Assembly (NCBI RefSeq): GCF_006439055.1
Contig: NZ_RCZC01000003.1
Coordinates: 124,001-188,000 of the forward strand
Length of the DNA stretch: 64,000 nt
Source of the DNA: Sphingomonas glacialis
GTDB taxonomy: Bacteria > Pseudomonadota > Alphaproteobacteria > Sphingomonadales > Sphingomonadaceae
Reading direction: 5' to 3'
Part shown: positions 37,303 through 46,755 of the stretch, in pieces
Position numbering within the stretch: position 1 is the stretch's first letter
Layout of the letters: every line of letters begins with the position of its first letter
Notes under the pieces: model-generated
What the model was told of the DNA's origin: nothing
Seen by the model: only the letters and a program-made list of their open reading frames with translations
The model's database searches: none
Translations under genes and position numbers: made by a program

Positions 37303-38081
37303 AACGCGGCTGGCTCGCGGTGCTCGCCGCGCCGCTGCTAATGGCGCAATCCGCGCCGCGGCCGGCGACGAAGCCCGTGCTCGTCCCCGACGTGTCGCAG
37401 CGCGATATCGAGATCCAATACAGCTTCACCGGCGCGAACCTTTTGCTGTTCGGCGCGATCCTCTATCCCGGCGGGCGGCTGCCCGATGACGACAAGCCGA
37501 CCGACATCGTCGTCGTGGTCAAGGGGCCGGTCCAGTCGATCCTGGTGCGCGAGAAGCAGAAACTGGGCGGGCTGATCTGGGTCAATGCCAGTCGGCTGCG
37601 CTACCGTTCGGCGCCGAGTTTCTACGCGATCGCCTCGTCCAAACCGATCGCGCGGATGCTCGATGCGCGGACGCGGGCGATCTACGAGCTGGGGCTGTCG
37701 AGCCTGCAGCTCTCGCCCGCGTCGAGCGCACCGCTTCAGGAACAGGACCGCTTCGCGCGCGGGCTGGTCGATCTCAAGACGCGTACCGGCCTGTATGTCG
37801 AGGCGCCGGGTGCGGTCGAGATCACCGATGGCGTGCTGTACCGCGCGCGCGTCGCGATCCCGGCGCGCGTGCCGGTCGGGCGCTTCACCGCCGAGACCTT
37901 CCTGATCCGCGACGGCCGCGTCCTGGCGGCGGCGACGCGCGACATCGAAATCCGCAAATCCGGCTTCGAACGCTTCGTCGCGCGTTCGGCCGAGCGGCAA
38001 TCGGTGCTCTACGGGCTCGCCGCGGTCGCGCTGTCGGTGCTGTTCGGCTGGGGCGCCGGCGTCATTGCGAGGCGGCTCTAG
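37299..38081 (+). CDS. TIGR02186-like transmembrane protein
   Basis: A 260-residue protein with a signal peptide (MKRGWLAVLAAPLLMAQSA), a periplasmic domain of about 200 residues containing IEIQYSFTGANLLLFGAIL and DIVVVVKGP, and one C-terminal membrane anchor (about 235-255) ending in a basic tail. The domain matches my memory of the TIGR02186 family, which is regularly encoded next to a TauE/SafE permease as here. Its function is not established; a periplasmic accessory of the permease is plausible. Confidence 0.8.
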   Translation: MKRGWLAVLAAPLLMAQSAPRPATKPVLVPDVSQRDIEIQYSFTGANLLLFGAILYPGGRLPDDDKPTDIVVVVKGPVQSILVREKQKLGGLIWVNASRLRYRSAPSFYAIASSKPIARMLDARTRAIYELGLSSLQLSPASSAPLQEQDRFARGLVDLKTRTGLYVEAPGAVEITDGVLYRARVAIPARVPVGRFTAETFLIRDGRVLAAATRDIEIRKSGFERFVARSAERQSVLYGLAAVALSVLFGWGAGVIARRL

Positions 38082-38144
38082 GGCTATCCCACACCTATAG
38101 CCGGTGGCGCCGCCCCGAAATCGATCGAGGCGGCGCTGGCGAGC

Positions 38145-39233
38145 TCAGGCTTCAGCGGTTTCGAGCGCTGGATAGTCGATATAGCCCTCGGGGCCCTGGC
38201 TGTACCACGTTCTGGGGTTATCGACGGCAAGCGCTGCACCGGTGCGCAGCCGCTCGGGCAGATCGGGATTGCTGATGAAGGTCCGGCCGAACGCGACCGC
38301 ATCGGCGACCCCCGAATCGATCGCTGCCTGCGCCTCCTCGGCGCTGCGATAGTCCGAATTGACCACCAGCGGGTTGGAGAAGACCTCGCGGATTTCGGGC
38401 GACAGCTTGGGCACGTCGGTACGGCCGAAGGTGCCGTTCGGCCCAGGCTCGCGCAGTTCGAGGAAGGCGATGCCGATCTCGTCGAGCGCCTTGGCCGCGG
38501 CGACGAACAGCGCCTTGGGGTTGCTGTCATCGACGCCCTGCGAATCGCCATTGGGCGACAGGCGGATCGAGGTGCGGTCGGCACCCGCGACGCCCGCGAC
38601 ACGCTCGGTAATCTCACGCATCAGGCGGATGCGATTCTCGATCGAGCCGCCATAGACGTCATCGCGAAAATTGGCATTGTCGCGCAAGAACTGGTCGACG
38701 AGATAGCCATTGGCGCCGTGGATCTGCACGCCGTCGAACCCGGCGCGAAGCGCATTCTTGGTCGCGAGCTCATAATCGGCGAGCAGGCGCGGGATCTCGT
38801 CGAGCGCGAGCGGACGCGCGGTCTCGAAGTCCTGCTTGCCTTCGAAGGTGTGCGCCTGGCCGGCCGTGGCCGTGGCCGACGACGAGACGGGCTGGCCGCC
38901 GATCACCGAGGAATGCACCTGGCGGCCCATATGCCACATCTGGACGATGATCCGGCCGCCCGCGGCATGGACCGAGTCGGTGACGGGCTTCCACGCTTCG
39001 ACCTGTTCGTCGGTCCACAGGCCCGGCGCGAACGGCCAGCCGAGCCCTTCGCGGCTGATCCCGGTCGCTTCCGAGATGATCAGACCGGCGCTCGCGCGCT
39101 GCGTGTAATATTCGGTCATCATCGCGGTCGGCACGGCTTCGCGGGTCGCGCGGCCGCGTGTCAGCGGCGCCATCAGGATGCGATTGGGCGCTGCGATCGC
39201 GCCGAGCTGGATGGGATCGAACAGACTTGGCAT
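38145..39233 (-). CDS. Old-yellow-enzyme-family flavin oxidoreductase (alkene reductase)
   Basis: A 362-residue FMN enzyme that reduces activated C=C or nitro groups with NAD(P)H. It opens with PSLFDPIQLGAIAAPNRILMAP and shows the substrate-binding pair in GVQIHGANGYLVDQFLRD, and a phosphate-binding GRTFISNPDL near the end. AAGGA sits 7 bases before the ATG at 39233. Closest in layout to NemA-type reductases. It is divergent from the EamA gene across 50 bases, so the two promoters may overlap. Confidence 0.93.
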   Translation of the reverse strand: MPSLFDPIQLGAIAAPNRILMAPLTRGRATREAVPTAMMTEYYTQRASAGLIISEATGISREGLGWPFAPGLWTDEQVEAWKPVTDSVHAAGGRIIVQMWHMGRQVHSSVIGGQPVSSSATATAGQAHTFEGKQDFETARPLALDEIPRLLADYELATKNALRAGFDGVQIHGANGYLVDQFLRDNANFRDDVYGGSIENRIRLMREITERVAGVAGADRTSIRLSPNGDSQGVDDSNPKALFVAAAKALDEIGIAFLELREPGPNGTFGRTDVPKLSPEIREVFSNPLVVNSDYRSAEEAQAAIDSGVADAVAFGRTFISNPDLPERLRTGAALAVDNPRTWYSQGPEGYIDYPALETAEA

Positions 39234-39283
39234 GCGGAGTCCTTTTGCTGAGACGCGCCTCAGATAGGAAGCTAGGGGGCGGC

Positions 39284-40177
39284 ATGCACGCAAGCCCGCC
39301 GAAAAGAAAAACTGTCGCCGCCGAAACGACGCTTCTGCCGCTGCTCGCGTTGATCGTGGCCAATGGCGCGCTGGCGTTCGGGCCGTGGTTCGTGCGACTC
39401 GCCGATACCGGACCGATCGCCTCGGCCTTCTGGCGGATCACGCTCGCCGCGCCGGTCCTTGCCGCGGCCGCGCTAGCGACGGGATGGCGACCGCGGAGCG
39501 TCCCGCGCGGCCTGTGGGGAATCATCGCCCTCGGCGGGCTGTGCTTCGCCGCCGATCTCGGCAGCTGGCATCTCGGGATCCTGCGCACGACGCTCGCCAA
39601 TGCGACGCTGTTCAGCAATTCGGCGACGCTGATGTTCCCGCTCTACGGCTTCCTCGTCGCGCGCGCCTGGCCGACGCGGCTGCAGGGCATCGCGCTCGGC
39701 CTTGCCACGATCGGCGCGGGACTGCTGATGGGGCAATCGTACCAGCTCGACCCGCGCCATCTCGTGGGCGATCTGCTGTGCCTGACCGCGGGCATTCTCT
39801 ATACCGGCTATTTCATCCTGATGGCGCGCGTGCGTGCGACGATGGCGCCGCTACCCGCGCTGGCTTTGTCGACGCTCGCCAGCGTGCTGCCGCTGCTGCT
39901 CTTCGCGCTGGCGCTGGGTGAAAAGATCCTGCCGACACACTGGTCCCCGCTGATCGGGCTGGCGCTGGTCAGCCAGGTGATCGGCCAGGGGATGCTGATC
40001 TATGCGCTCGGCCGCTTGCCGCCGCTGACCGTCGGGCTCGGTCTGCTCACCCAGCCGGTGGTCGCGGGGACGATCGGCTGGGTCGTCTATGGCGAGCGGC
40101 TGGGCATGGCCGATCTGATCGGCGCGGTGCTCGTCGCGATCGCGCTCGTACTGGTCAGTCGGCGTCCGCGCGCCTAG
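39284..40177 (+). CDS. EamA/DMT-family transporter
   Basis: A 297-residue protein with ten predicted membrane segments in two EamA repeats (first starts near LLALIVANGALAFGPWFV, second near LVGDLLCLTAGILYTGYF). Typical landmarks are LRTTLANATLF in repeat one and LTQPVVAGTIGWVVYGERL at the end of repeat two. The substrate is unknown. COQ9 follows after 9 bases. Confidence 0.88.
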   Translation: MHASPPKRKTVAAETTLLPLLALIVANGALAFGPWFVRLADTGPIASAFWRITLAAPVLAAAALATGWRPRSVPRGLWGIIALGGLCFAADLGSWHLGILRTTLANATLFSNSATLMFPLYGFLVARAWPTRLQGIALGLATIGAGLLMGQSYQLDPRHLVGDLLCLTAGILYTGYFILMARVRATMAPLPALALSTLASVLPLLLFALALGEKILPTHWSPLIGLALVSQVIGQGMLIYALGRLPPLTVGLGLLTQPVVAGTIGWVVYGERLGMADLIGAVLVAIALVLVSRRPRA

Positions 40178-40186
40178 ATAGCAGGC

Positions 40187-40867
40187 ATGACAGACTCGAT
40201 CGCCCCTGCAGCTTCGCTCGACGACGCGACGCTCGACGAAATCCGCGCCGCATTGGCGCCCGCCATCGCCAGCAATGCGGGCTTTGACGGCTGGGGCGAT
40301 GCGGCACGCGACATGGCGGCCGATGGCGCCGGGGTCGATCGCGACGTCGCGCGACTCGCCTTTCCCGGCGGCGCGGTCGACATGATCGCGGCGTGGTTCG
40401 CGCATATCGATGCCGACATGCTGGCGCGCGTTTCGCCCGAACGGCTCGGCGCGATGAAGGTGCGCGAGAAGATCACCGCGCTGGTCGAAGCGCGTCTCGC
40501 CGAGACCGCGCCCGACCGCGAAGCGCTGCGCCGCGCGCTCGCCATTCTCGCGCTGCCGCAGAACGCGGTGCGTGGGGTCAAGCTCGGTTGGCACGCGGCC
40601 GATGTGATGTGGCGCGCGGCTGGCGATACCGCGACTGACTATAATCACTACACCAAGCGGGCGATCCTGGCTGGTGTCTATGCCGCGACCGTCACCGTCT
40701 TCGTCGACGACCAGAGCGACGGCTATGCCGACACGCGCACCTTCCTCGCCCGCCGGATCGACGGCATCCTGCGCTTCGAGACCGCAAAGGCCAAGCTCGT
40801 CACCAAGTCGGAGCTACGCCCCAGCCTGTCGCGGTTTATCGGACGACTGCGATACCCTGCGGTTTGA
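40187..40867 (+). CDS. COQ9-family ubiquinone biosynthesis protein
   Basis: A 226-residue soluble protein of the COQ9 family, a TetR-like fold that binds lipids and helps COQ7-type hydroxylation of ubiquinone intermediates. The conserved region includes VKLGWHAADVMWRAAGDTATDYNHYTKR and ILAGVYAATVTVFVDD followed by the TRTFLARRIDGI helix. In bacteria the family is essentially alphaproteobacterial. It is probably co-transcribed with the EamA gene. Confidence 0.92.
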   Translation: MTDSIAPAASLDDATLDEIRAALAPAIASNAGFDGWGDAARDMAADGAGVDRDVARLAFPGGAVDMIAAWFAHIDADMLARVSPERLGAMKVREKITALVEARLAETAPDREALRRALAILALPQNAVRGVKLGWHAADVMWRAAGDTATDYNHYTKRAILAGVYAATVTVFVDDQSDGYADTRTFLARRIDGILRFETAKAKLVTKSELRPSLSRFIGRLRYPAV

Positions 40868-40877
40868 TCGCGCTGGT

Positions 40878-40926
40878 TGCGAGTGCGTCGCAATTAAAGC
40901 TGGCGTTGTGGCGTTGTTATTGATAA
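40878..40926. promoter_or_regulatory. Candidate control region of feoAB
   Basis: Two short palindromes lie in the 69-base gap before feoA: TGCGA-N5-TCGCA (40878-40892) and TTATTGATAA (40917-40926) in an AT-rich patch continuing as TGATAATC. The second resembles half of a Fur-type box and abuts the feoA start. Iron control by a Fur/Mur-like protein would fit, but the match is partial. Confidence 0.4.
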
Positions 40927-40936
40927 TCGCTCGCAG

Positions 40937-41221
40937 ATGGATATCTTGCGCAGCATGAAGCTTTCCACTCCTGAGTCGCTCAGCCTCGAATCGCTGCCGC
41001 AACGCCGCCAGGCGACGGTCGCGGCGATCGACTGGTCGCACTTGTCGACGCCCGAGGCGCGCCGCCTGCGCGAACTGGGTTTCGACGAAGGCGTCGGCGT
41101 CGAAGTCCTCCACCGCGCGAGCCTCGGCAAGGGGCCGATCGCGTGTCGCATCGGCCGCATGACCGTCGCGCTTCGCCGTGCGGTCGCCGGCGCGATCCTC
41201 GTCTCGCCCGTCACGCAGTAA
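40937..41221 (+). CDS. feoA: Ferrous iron transport accessory protein FeoA
   Basis: A 94-residue SH3-like protein that supports FeoB. The family core is visible in EARRLRELGFDEGVGVEVLHRA and RIGRMTVALRRAVAGAILV. A second in-frame ATG at 40955 would remove six residues, and neither start has a clear ribosome-binding site. The stop lies one base before the feoB start. Confidence 0.92.
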   Translation: MDILRSMKLSTPESLSLESLPQRRQATVAAIDWSHLSTPEARRLRELGFDEGVGVEVLHRASLGKGPIACRIGRMTVALRRAVAGAILVSPVTQ

Positions 41222-41222
41222 C

Positions 41223-43085
41223 ATGACCGCTGCGCCGCTGGTGGCGCTGGTCGGCAATCCCAATGCCGGCAAGAGCGCGCTGTTCAACGCGCTGACCGGC
41301 GCCCGGCAGAAGGTCGGCAATTATCCCGGCGTCACGGTCGAACGCCATTCGGGTAAGCTGACGCTGCCCGATGGCCGGATCGTCGATCTCGTCGATCTGC
41401 CCGGCGCCTACAGCCTCGAACCCTCGAGCCCCGACGAGCGCGTGACGCGCGACGTGGTGACGGGCACGCAGACCGGCGAACGCTTGCCCGACGCGCTGGT
41501 CGTGGTGGTCGATGCGTCGAATCTCGACAACCATCTGCGCTTTGCGCTGCAGTTGATCGCGCTCGGGCTGCCGGTGGTGGTCGCGCTCAACATGTTCGAT
41601 CTCGCCGAGCGCGACGGGCTGACGCTCGATCCCTTGAAGCTCTCGGCCGAGCTCGGCGTGCCCGTCGTGCCGACCGTGGCCGTCCGGCGGCGCGGGCTCG
41701 ACGAGTTGAAGATCCTCCTCGGCGGGATCGTCGATGCGGATGCTGCGATCCGGCTGCGCCCGAGCAATCACGCGATCGGCGAGGACATCGTCACGCTGCA
41801 ACGCCGCGCGCGGAAGATCGCGCAGGCGGCGACGGTCGAGGAAGCGCCGGCGCGGCGCTGGGGCAACGCGCTCGATTCGGTCGCGCTGCACCCGGTGTTG
41901 GGCGTGTTGCTGCTCTTCGTCATCCTGTTCGTGATGTTCCAGGCGGTGTTCTTCGCCGGCGCCGCGCCGGCCGAGGCGATCGCGTCGGTGTTCGATGCGG
42001 TGTCGGGGCTGGTCAAGGATGTGATGCCCGATTCGGTGCTGCGCTCGCTGATCACCGACGGGATCATCGCCGGTGTCGGCGCGGTGGTGAAGTTCCTGCC
42101 GCAGATCCTGATCATGTTCTTGTTCATCCTCGTGCTCGAGGCGAGCGGCTATATGGTCCGCGCGGCGTTCCTGATGGACCGCGTGATGGCGAGCGTCGGA
42201 CTGTCGGGCCGCGCGTTCATCCCCTTGCTGTCGAGCTTCGCCTGCGCGGTGCCGGGCATCATGTCGACGCGCACGATCGACGACGAGAAGGACCGGCTGA
42301 CCACGATCCTCGTCGCGCCGCTGATGACCTGCTCGGCGCGGTTGCCGGTCTATACGCTGGTGATCGGCGCGCTGATCCCCAATACCAAGGTGCTGCCGTT
42401 CGTGGGGCTGCAGGGGCTGGTGATGCTCGGGCTCTACATCATGGGCGTGGTCGGCGCGTTCGTCGTCGCCTTCGTGCTGCGCCGGACGGTGACCAAGGGC
42501 GCGTCGTCGGGCTTCATGATGGAGATGCCGAAATATCAGCTTCCGCGAGTGCGCGATCTCGCGATCGGGCTGTGGAGCCGCGCGGAAATCTTCCTCAAGC
42601 GCGCCGGCACGACGATCGCCTTCACCACGATCGTGTTGTGGGCGCTGCTGAGCTTTCCCAAGCCGCCCGAGGGCAGCCCGGTCTCGCCCGTCAATTATTC
42701 GGTCGCCGGGCGGATCGCCAATACGATCGAGCCCGCCTTCCGCCCGATCGGCTTCAACCGCGACATCGTGCTCGCGCTGATCCCGGCGATGGCGGCGCGC
42801 GAAGTGGCCGTCGCCGCGCTCGGCACCGTCTATGCGATCGACACCGCGGGCGAGCAGAGCGAAACCAAGATGGCGCAGACGCTCCACACGCGCTGGAGCC
42901 TACCGACCGCACTCGCCTTTTTGATGTGGTTCGTGTTCGCGCCGCAATGCATTTCGACGATCGCGGTGACGCGGCGCGAGACCAATGGATGGAAGTGGCC
43001 AGCCTTCATGGTTGGCTATTTGTTCGCGCTCGCCTACATCGCTGCAGGAGCGGCTTATTGGGCCGCAATCGGATTCGGGCTCTAG
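41223..43085 (+). CDS. feoB: Ferrous iron transporter FeoB
   Basis: Inner-membrane Fe2+ importer with an N-terminal GTPase. The 620 residues show G1 GNPNAGKS, G3 DLPG and G4 NMFD, a spacer helical domain, then about eight membrane segments with two gate regions (the first around [16 protein letters not shown]). It is shorter than E. coli FeoB, matching the compact alphaproteobacterial form. No feoC is present. ssb follows after 28 bases but is likely expressed on its own. Confidence 0.96.
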   Translation: MTAAPLVALVGNPNAGKSALFNALTGARQKVGNYPGVTVERHSGKLTLPDGRIVDLVDLPGAYSLEPSSPDERVTRDVVTGTQTGERLPDALVVVVDASNLDNHLRFALQLIALGLPVVVALNMFDLAERDGLTLDPLKLSAELGVPVVPTVAVRRRGLDELKILLGGIVDADAAIRLRPSNHAIGEDIVTLQRRARKIAQAATVEEAPARRWGNALDSVALHPVLGVLLLFVILFVMFQAVFFAGAAPAEAIASVFDAVSGLVKDVMPDSVLRSLITDGIIAGVGAVVKFLPQILIMFLFILVLEASGYMVRAAFLMDRVMASVGLSGRAFIPLLSSFACAVPGIMSTRTIDDEKDRLTTILVAPLMTCSARLPVYTLVIGALIPNTKVLPFVGLQGLVMLGLYIMGVVGAFVVAFVLRRTVTKGASSGFMMEMPKYQLPRVRDLAIGLWSRAEIFLKRAGTTIAFTTIVLWALLSFPKPPEGSPVSPVNYSVAGRIANTIEPAFRPIGFNRDIVLALIPAMAAREVAVAALGTVYAIDTAGEQSETKMAQTLHTRWSLPTALAFLMWFVFAPQCISTIAVTRRETNGWKWPAFMVGYLFALAYIAAGAAYWAAIGFGL

Positions 43086-43113
43086 CGGGCCCATAGCAGC
43101 GGGACTTACGGAT

Positions 43114-43689
43114 ATGGCGGGCGGCAGCGTCAACAAGGTGATCATCGTCGGCAATCTCGGGCGTGATCCCGAGAGCAAGTCGTTCCAGAACGGCGGCAAG
43201 GTCGTAAACCTGCGCATCGCCACGTCGGAGACGTGGAAGGACAAGAACACCGGAGAGCGCAAGGAACAGACCGAATGGCATTCGGTCGCGATCTTCAACG
43301 AAGCGCTGGGCGGCGTCGCCGAGCGCTATCTGCGCAAGGGCTCGAAGGTTTATATCGAGGGCGCGCTCAAGACGCGCAAATGGCAGGATGCCAGCGGTAA
43401 CGACAAATATTCGACCGAGATCGTGCTGCAGGGCTTCAACGGTGTGCTGACGATGCTCGACGGCGCGCCCGGTTCGGGTGGCGGCGGTGGTGGCGGTGGT
43501 GGCGGCCAGCGCGACGATTTCGGCGGCAATGACGATTTTGGCGGTGGCGGTGGCGGTGGCGGTGGCGGCTATGGCAGCGGCCAGCGCGGTGGTGGCGGCG
43601 GCGCGGCACGCGGCGGCGGCGCCCCGGCGGGTGGCGGTGGCCAGCGCGGCGGCTTTGCCGACGATCTGGACGACGACGTGCCGTTCTGA
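43114..43689 (+). CDS. ssb: Single-stranded DNA-binding protein
   Basis: A 191-residue SSB with an OB fold (about residues 1-112; [16 protein letters not shown], then [21 protein letters not shown]). A glycine-rich linker contains several runs of Gly broken by QRDDF and NDDF. The acidic partner-binding tip is DDDVPF, a close match to the E. coli DDDIPF. The ATG at 43114 gives the standard N-terminus; the frame is open further upstream within feoB. Confidence 0.97.
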   Translation: MAGGSVNKVIIVGNLGRDPESKSFQNGGKVVNLRIATSETWKDKNTGERKEQTEWHSVAIFNEALGGVAERYLRKGSKVYIEGALKTRKWQDASGNDKYSTEIVLQGFNGVLTMLDGAPGSGGGGGGGGGGQRDDFGGNDDFGGGGGGGGGGYGSGQRGGGGGAARGGGAPAGGGGQRGGFADDLDDDVPF

Positions 43690-43712
43690 ACCGCGAGCGA
43701 TCTGTCGCGTTG

Positions 43713-45245
43713 ATGTCGGACATGACCCATTCTTCCGAACCGTCCGCATCGATGGCGCCTGGCTGGCGGATCGATGAACGAGCGCGTGTCGCGGCGATCG
43801 CCGAACATGATATCGAGTCGCTGCGCGACGATGCCGCCTTGCGCCGCATCACCGATTTCGCGGCGGCGCTGTGCGACGTGCCGATCGGTCTGGTCAGCAT
43901 CGTCGAGACGGAGCGGCAGACCTTCCTGTCGCGCACCGGGCTCGACGTGTCGGAGACGCCGCGCGAGTCGTCGTTCTGCGCGCACGCGATGCTCGAGGAC
44001 GACATCATGGTCATCCCCGACGCGACGCAGGACCCGCGCTTTGCCGACAATCCGCTCGTCATCGACGGGATCGGCATCCGCTTCTATGCCGGCGTGCCGT
44101 TGGTACGCGACGACGGCATCCCGCTCGGCTCGCTGTGCGTGATCGACACCGTTCCGCGCGAAGGGCTGACCGCGCTGCAACGCCAGGGGTTGCTGGTGCT
44201 GAGCGAAGATGTCTTGCGCCGGCTTGACGACAGCCGCTCGAGCGCCGCCTCGCGCGCCGCGATCGGCGATAGCGAGGGCCGTTTCCGCACGCTTGCCGAC
44301 ACGATGCCGCAGATGGTCTGGTCGACCCTGCCCGACGGCTTCCACGATTATTACAATGCGCGCTGGTACGAGTTCACCGGCGTCCCCGCCGGATCGACCG
44401 ATGGCGAGGGCTGGGCCGGCATGTTCCATCCCGAGGATCAGGAGCGCGCCTGGGCGGTGTGGCAGCATTCGCTCGACACCGGCGAGCCGTATCAGATCGA
44501 ATATCGCCTGCGCCGGTATGACGGGCAATATCGCTGGACGCTCGGCCGGGCGCTGCCGATCTATGACGAAAACGGCGCGATCGTCCGCTGGTTCGGCACG
44601 TGCACCGACATTCACGAGGGCAAGCTGGCGCGCGAGGAGCGCGAAGTCGTCGCGCAGGAACTGAGCCATCGCATCAAGAACATCTTCGCAGTGATATCGG
44701 GGCTGATCGGCTTTTCGGCGCGTTCGCATCCGGGATTTGCCGATGTCGCCGACGATTTGCGCGCCCGTGTCATCGCGCTGGGACGCGCGCATGATTTCGT
44801 CCGGCCGCATAGCGCGACGTCGCGCCCCGCCGCCGACCAGACCAGTCTCCAGGGCCTGCTGGCCGAATTGTTCGAACCCTATCAGTCGCGCACCGCGCCG
44901 CGCATCACCGTCAGCGGTGACGATGTCGCGATCGACGATCGCTCGGCGACGCCGCTCGCCTTGCTGTTCCATGAGCTGGCGACCAATGCGACCAAATACG
45001 GTGCCTTGTACCATGACGCGGGAACGGTGCGGGTCCATAGCCGTCGCGTGGGGGATCGCATCGTGATCGACTGGCACGAACGCGGCGGTCCGACGGTGGC
45101 CCAGCCGACCAAGACGGGATTCGGCTCGCAACTGATCGAATTGAGCGCGGTGCGCCAGCTGGCAGGTACCGTCGTGCAACGCTGGGACAGCGCTGGGCTC
45201 GAAGTCGAGATCACGCTCCCGGAGACTTCGCTCAGCCGCGGCTGA
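43713..45245 (+). CDS. GAF-PAS-HWE sensor histidine kinase, cytoplasmic
   Basis: A 510-residue kinase without membrane segments. Domains in order are GAF (about 45-190; LCDVPIGLVSIVETERQTF), PAS/PAC (about 200-305; TMPQMVWSTLPDGF, then GTCTDIHEGK) and an HWE-family transmitter. The phosphoacceptor is in ELSHRIKNIFAVISGL (His319), and the ATP-binding half starts at LLFHELATNATKYGALY. HWE kinases of alphaproteobacteria include light sensors and general-stress inputs; the PAS domain lacks the LOV cysteine signature. The start is the ATG at 43713, just after a TTG. It faces a response regulator gene downstream. Confidence 0.92.
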   Translation: MSDMTHSSEPSASMAPGWRIDERARVAAIAEHDIESLRDDAALRRITDFAAALCDVPIGLVSIVETERQTFLSRTGLDVSETPRESSFCAHAMLEDDIMVIPDATQDPRFADNPLVIDGIGIRFYAGVPLVRDDGIPLGSLCVIDTVPREGLTALQRQGLLVLSEDVLRRLDDSRSSAASRAAIGDSEGRFRTLADTMPQMVWSTLPDGFHDYYNARWYEFTGVPAGSTDGEGWAGMFHPEDQERAWAVWQHSLDTGEPYQIEYRLRRYDGQYRWTLGRALPIYDENGAIVRWFGTCTDIHEGKLAREEREVVAQELSHRIKNIFAVISGLIGFSARSHPGFADVADDLRARVIALGRAHDFVRPHSATSRPAADQTSLQGLLAELFEPYQSRTAPRITVSGDDVAIDDRSATPLALLFHELATNATKYGALYHDAGTVRVHSRRVGDRIVIDWHERGGPTVAQPTKTGFGSQLIELSAVRQLAGTVVQRWDSAGLEVEITLPETSLSRG

Positions 45246-45282
45246 TCGTCACCGCCGGGCGGTCGCGAACCTACTGTGCGCC

Positions 45283-45669
45283 TCAGGCGAGCGGGACGAA
45301 ATCCGTGTGATCGACGACTTCCAAACCCGCGGTCGCCGCAGCGGCGGCGGCGAGGATCGCATCGGCGCGGAACGGCTTGCGGACATAGCCCACCGCGCCG
45401 CTCGGATGGGCGATCTGTCCTGGATTGGCGGTGACGAACACGACCTTGACGCCATAATCGCGCGCGAGCGTCCGGGCGAGTTCGGGGCCGGTCGGCCCAT
45501 CGCGTAGGTTGATGTCGACCAGCGCGAAGCTGCAGTCCGCGGCGGCATCGAGCGCGCCCAGGCGGTCGGCGGCAATCGCCTTAACGGCATAGCCCGCGTC
45601 CATAAGAATCCGCTCGAGGTCGAGCGCGACGAATATTTCGTCTTCGACGATGAGGGCGGTGGCGGGCAT
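45283..45669 (-). CDS. Single-domain response regulator
   Basis: A 128-residue CheY-like receiver with no output domain. Acidic pocket D10/E11, phosphoacceptor D52 (in ALVDINLRDG), Thr in VFVTAN and Lys in VRKPF are all present. The NLRDGPTG stretch after the Asp and the RKPF ending are typical of receivers paired with HWE kinases in alphaproteobacteria. It converges with the kinase gene 38 bases away, so it is the probable partner, passing phosphate on or acting as a sink. Confidence 0.9.
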   Translation of the reverse strand: MPATALIVEDEIFVALDLERILMDAGYAVKAIAADRLGALDAAADCSFALVDINLRDGPTGPELARTLARDYGVKVVFVTANPGQIAHPSGAVGYVRKPFRADAILAAAAAATAGLEVVDHTDFVPLA

Positions 45670-45689
45670 GAACGCGAGGACCTTATTGT

Positions 45690-45707
45690 GTTACGAAATC
45701 AAGTAAC
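45690..45707. promoter_or_regulatory. Candidate operator upstream of the response regulator gene
   Basis: Inverted repeat GTTAC-N8-GTAAC, 21-38 bases upstream of the start codon, in the 67-base gap to metW. It overlaps where the promoter should be. The binding protein is unknown and the repeat is short. Confidence 0.3.
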
Positions 45708-45736
45708 CCCGCGCCCAACGCTTTGGTTCCTCGCGC

Positions 45737-46333
45737 TCAGTTCGGTTTGCGCAACAAGAAGACGGCATGTTCGGCAAAGATGTTCGCCGCCGCGGTCCCG
45801 GTGCGCTTGTCGCCCGAGAGGAACCACGCGCCCTCGACCGCAATGCCGCGCTCGCCCACGAAGCTGCGGAAATCGTCGATCGTGACATGGTGGATGTTGG
45901 GCGTGTCGTACCAGCGCTCGGGCAGCAGCCGCGTCACCGGCATCCGCCCGCCCAGCAGCAGCGACATGCGCACGCGCCAATGCGCGAAGTTCGGGAACGA
46001 CACGAACGCCTGCCGGCCTACGCGCAGCAGATGATCGAGCACGACATCGGGCCGCTTGGCGGTCTGCAGCGTCTGGCTGAGGATCGCATAGTCGAAGCTC
46101 GCCTGCGGATATTCGGCGAGATCAACGTCGGCATCGCCCTGGATCACCGACAGCCCGCGCGAGACCGCCGCGGCGACATTGCCGGCATCGAGCTCGAGCC
46201 CGCGCGCATCGACGCGCTTGGTGTCGCGCAGCGCGGCCATCAGCGCGCCGTCGCCGCAGCCGACGTCGAGGATGCGCGTGCCCGGCGCAACATGCTCGGC
46301 GATGATCGCAAGATCGGGGCGGAGGTCGGTCAT
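45737..46333 (-). CDS. metW: Methionine biosynthesis protein MetW
   Basis: A 198-residue methyltransferase-fold protein that works with MetX in homoserine acylation. The SAM-like motif is ILDVGCGDGALM; family segments are LSQTLQTAKRP and PERWYDTPNIHHVTIDDFR. The start at 46333 overlaps the acetyltransferase stop (ATGA). It is the last gene of the metX operon. Confidence 0.95.
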   Translation of the reverse strand: MTDLRPDLAIIAEHVAPGTRILDVGCGDGALMAALRDTKRVDARGLELDAGNVAAAVSRGLSVIQGDADVDLAEYPQASFDYAILSQTLQTAKRPDVVLDHLLRVGRQAFVSFPNFAHWRVRMSLLLGGRMPVTRLLPERWYDTPNIHHVTIDDFRSFVGERGIAVEGAWFLSGDKRTGTAAANIFAEHAVFLLRKPN

Positions 46334-46755
46334 GTGCGCAGCGCCGCGGCGAACGCGGGGTCGAGCCGTTCCATATAGCGTTCGGGCCGGAGCGGCGCGT
46401 GGAAGCCGATCGCCTCGTAGACGCCGTGCGCGTCGGCCGTGACGAGCGCGATCCGGCGGATTCCCTGATAGTCGGGATGATCGACGAACCATTGCACCAT
46501 CCGCCGTCCGAGCCCTTGCCCGCGCGCCGCCGCGTCGATCCAGACATCGGCGATCCAGGCAAAGGTCGCGCGATCGGTGATGGCGCGGGCATAGCCGATC
46601 TGCACGCCGTCGCGGTACGCGCCGAGACAATGCGACCCGGCGATCGCGCGCTCGACCAGGTCGCGGGCGATCCCCGGCGACCAATAGCTCGACGCCAGCC
46701 AGGCGTGGATCTGCGCCACGTCGAGCAGGGCCTTGTCGTCGGATAGCGTGATCAT
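46330..46755 (-). CDS. GNAT-family acetyltransferase inserted between metX and metW
   Basis: A 141-residue GNAT protein with the acetyl-CoA loop [14 protein letters not shown] and the late [10 protein letters not shown] strand-helix unit. It overlaps metX upstream and metW downstream by 4 bases each, so all three are translated as a chain. GNAT proteins of this size acetylate small amines or protein termini; the target is not predictable. The coupling hints at a role linked to methionine metabolism but may be historical. Confidence 0.88.
   Translation of the reverse strand: MITLSDDKALLDVAQIHAWLASSYWSPGIARDLVERAIAGSHCLGAYRDGVQIGYARAITDRATFAWIADVWIDAAARGQGLGRRMVQWFVDHPDYQGIRRIALVTADAHGVYEAIGFHAPLRPERYMERLDPAFAAALRT

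Noticed and set aside
41211..42887. Long open minus-strand frame opposite feoB
   Set aside because: The translation is His/Arg/Asp-rich low-complexity sequence, while feoB on the other strand has GTPase motifs and membrane segments.
43470..43650. Tandem DNA repeat
   Set aside because: The GGT/GGC runs encode the glycine-rich linker of SSB, which is normal for this protein.
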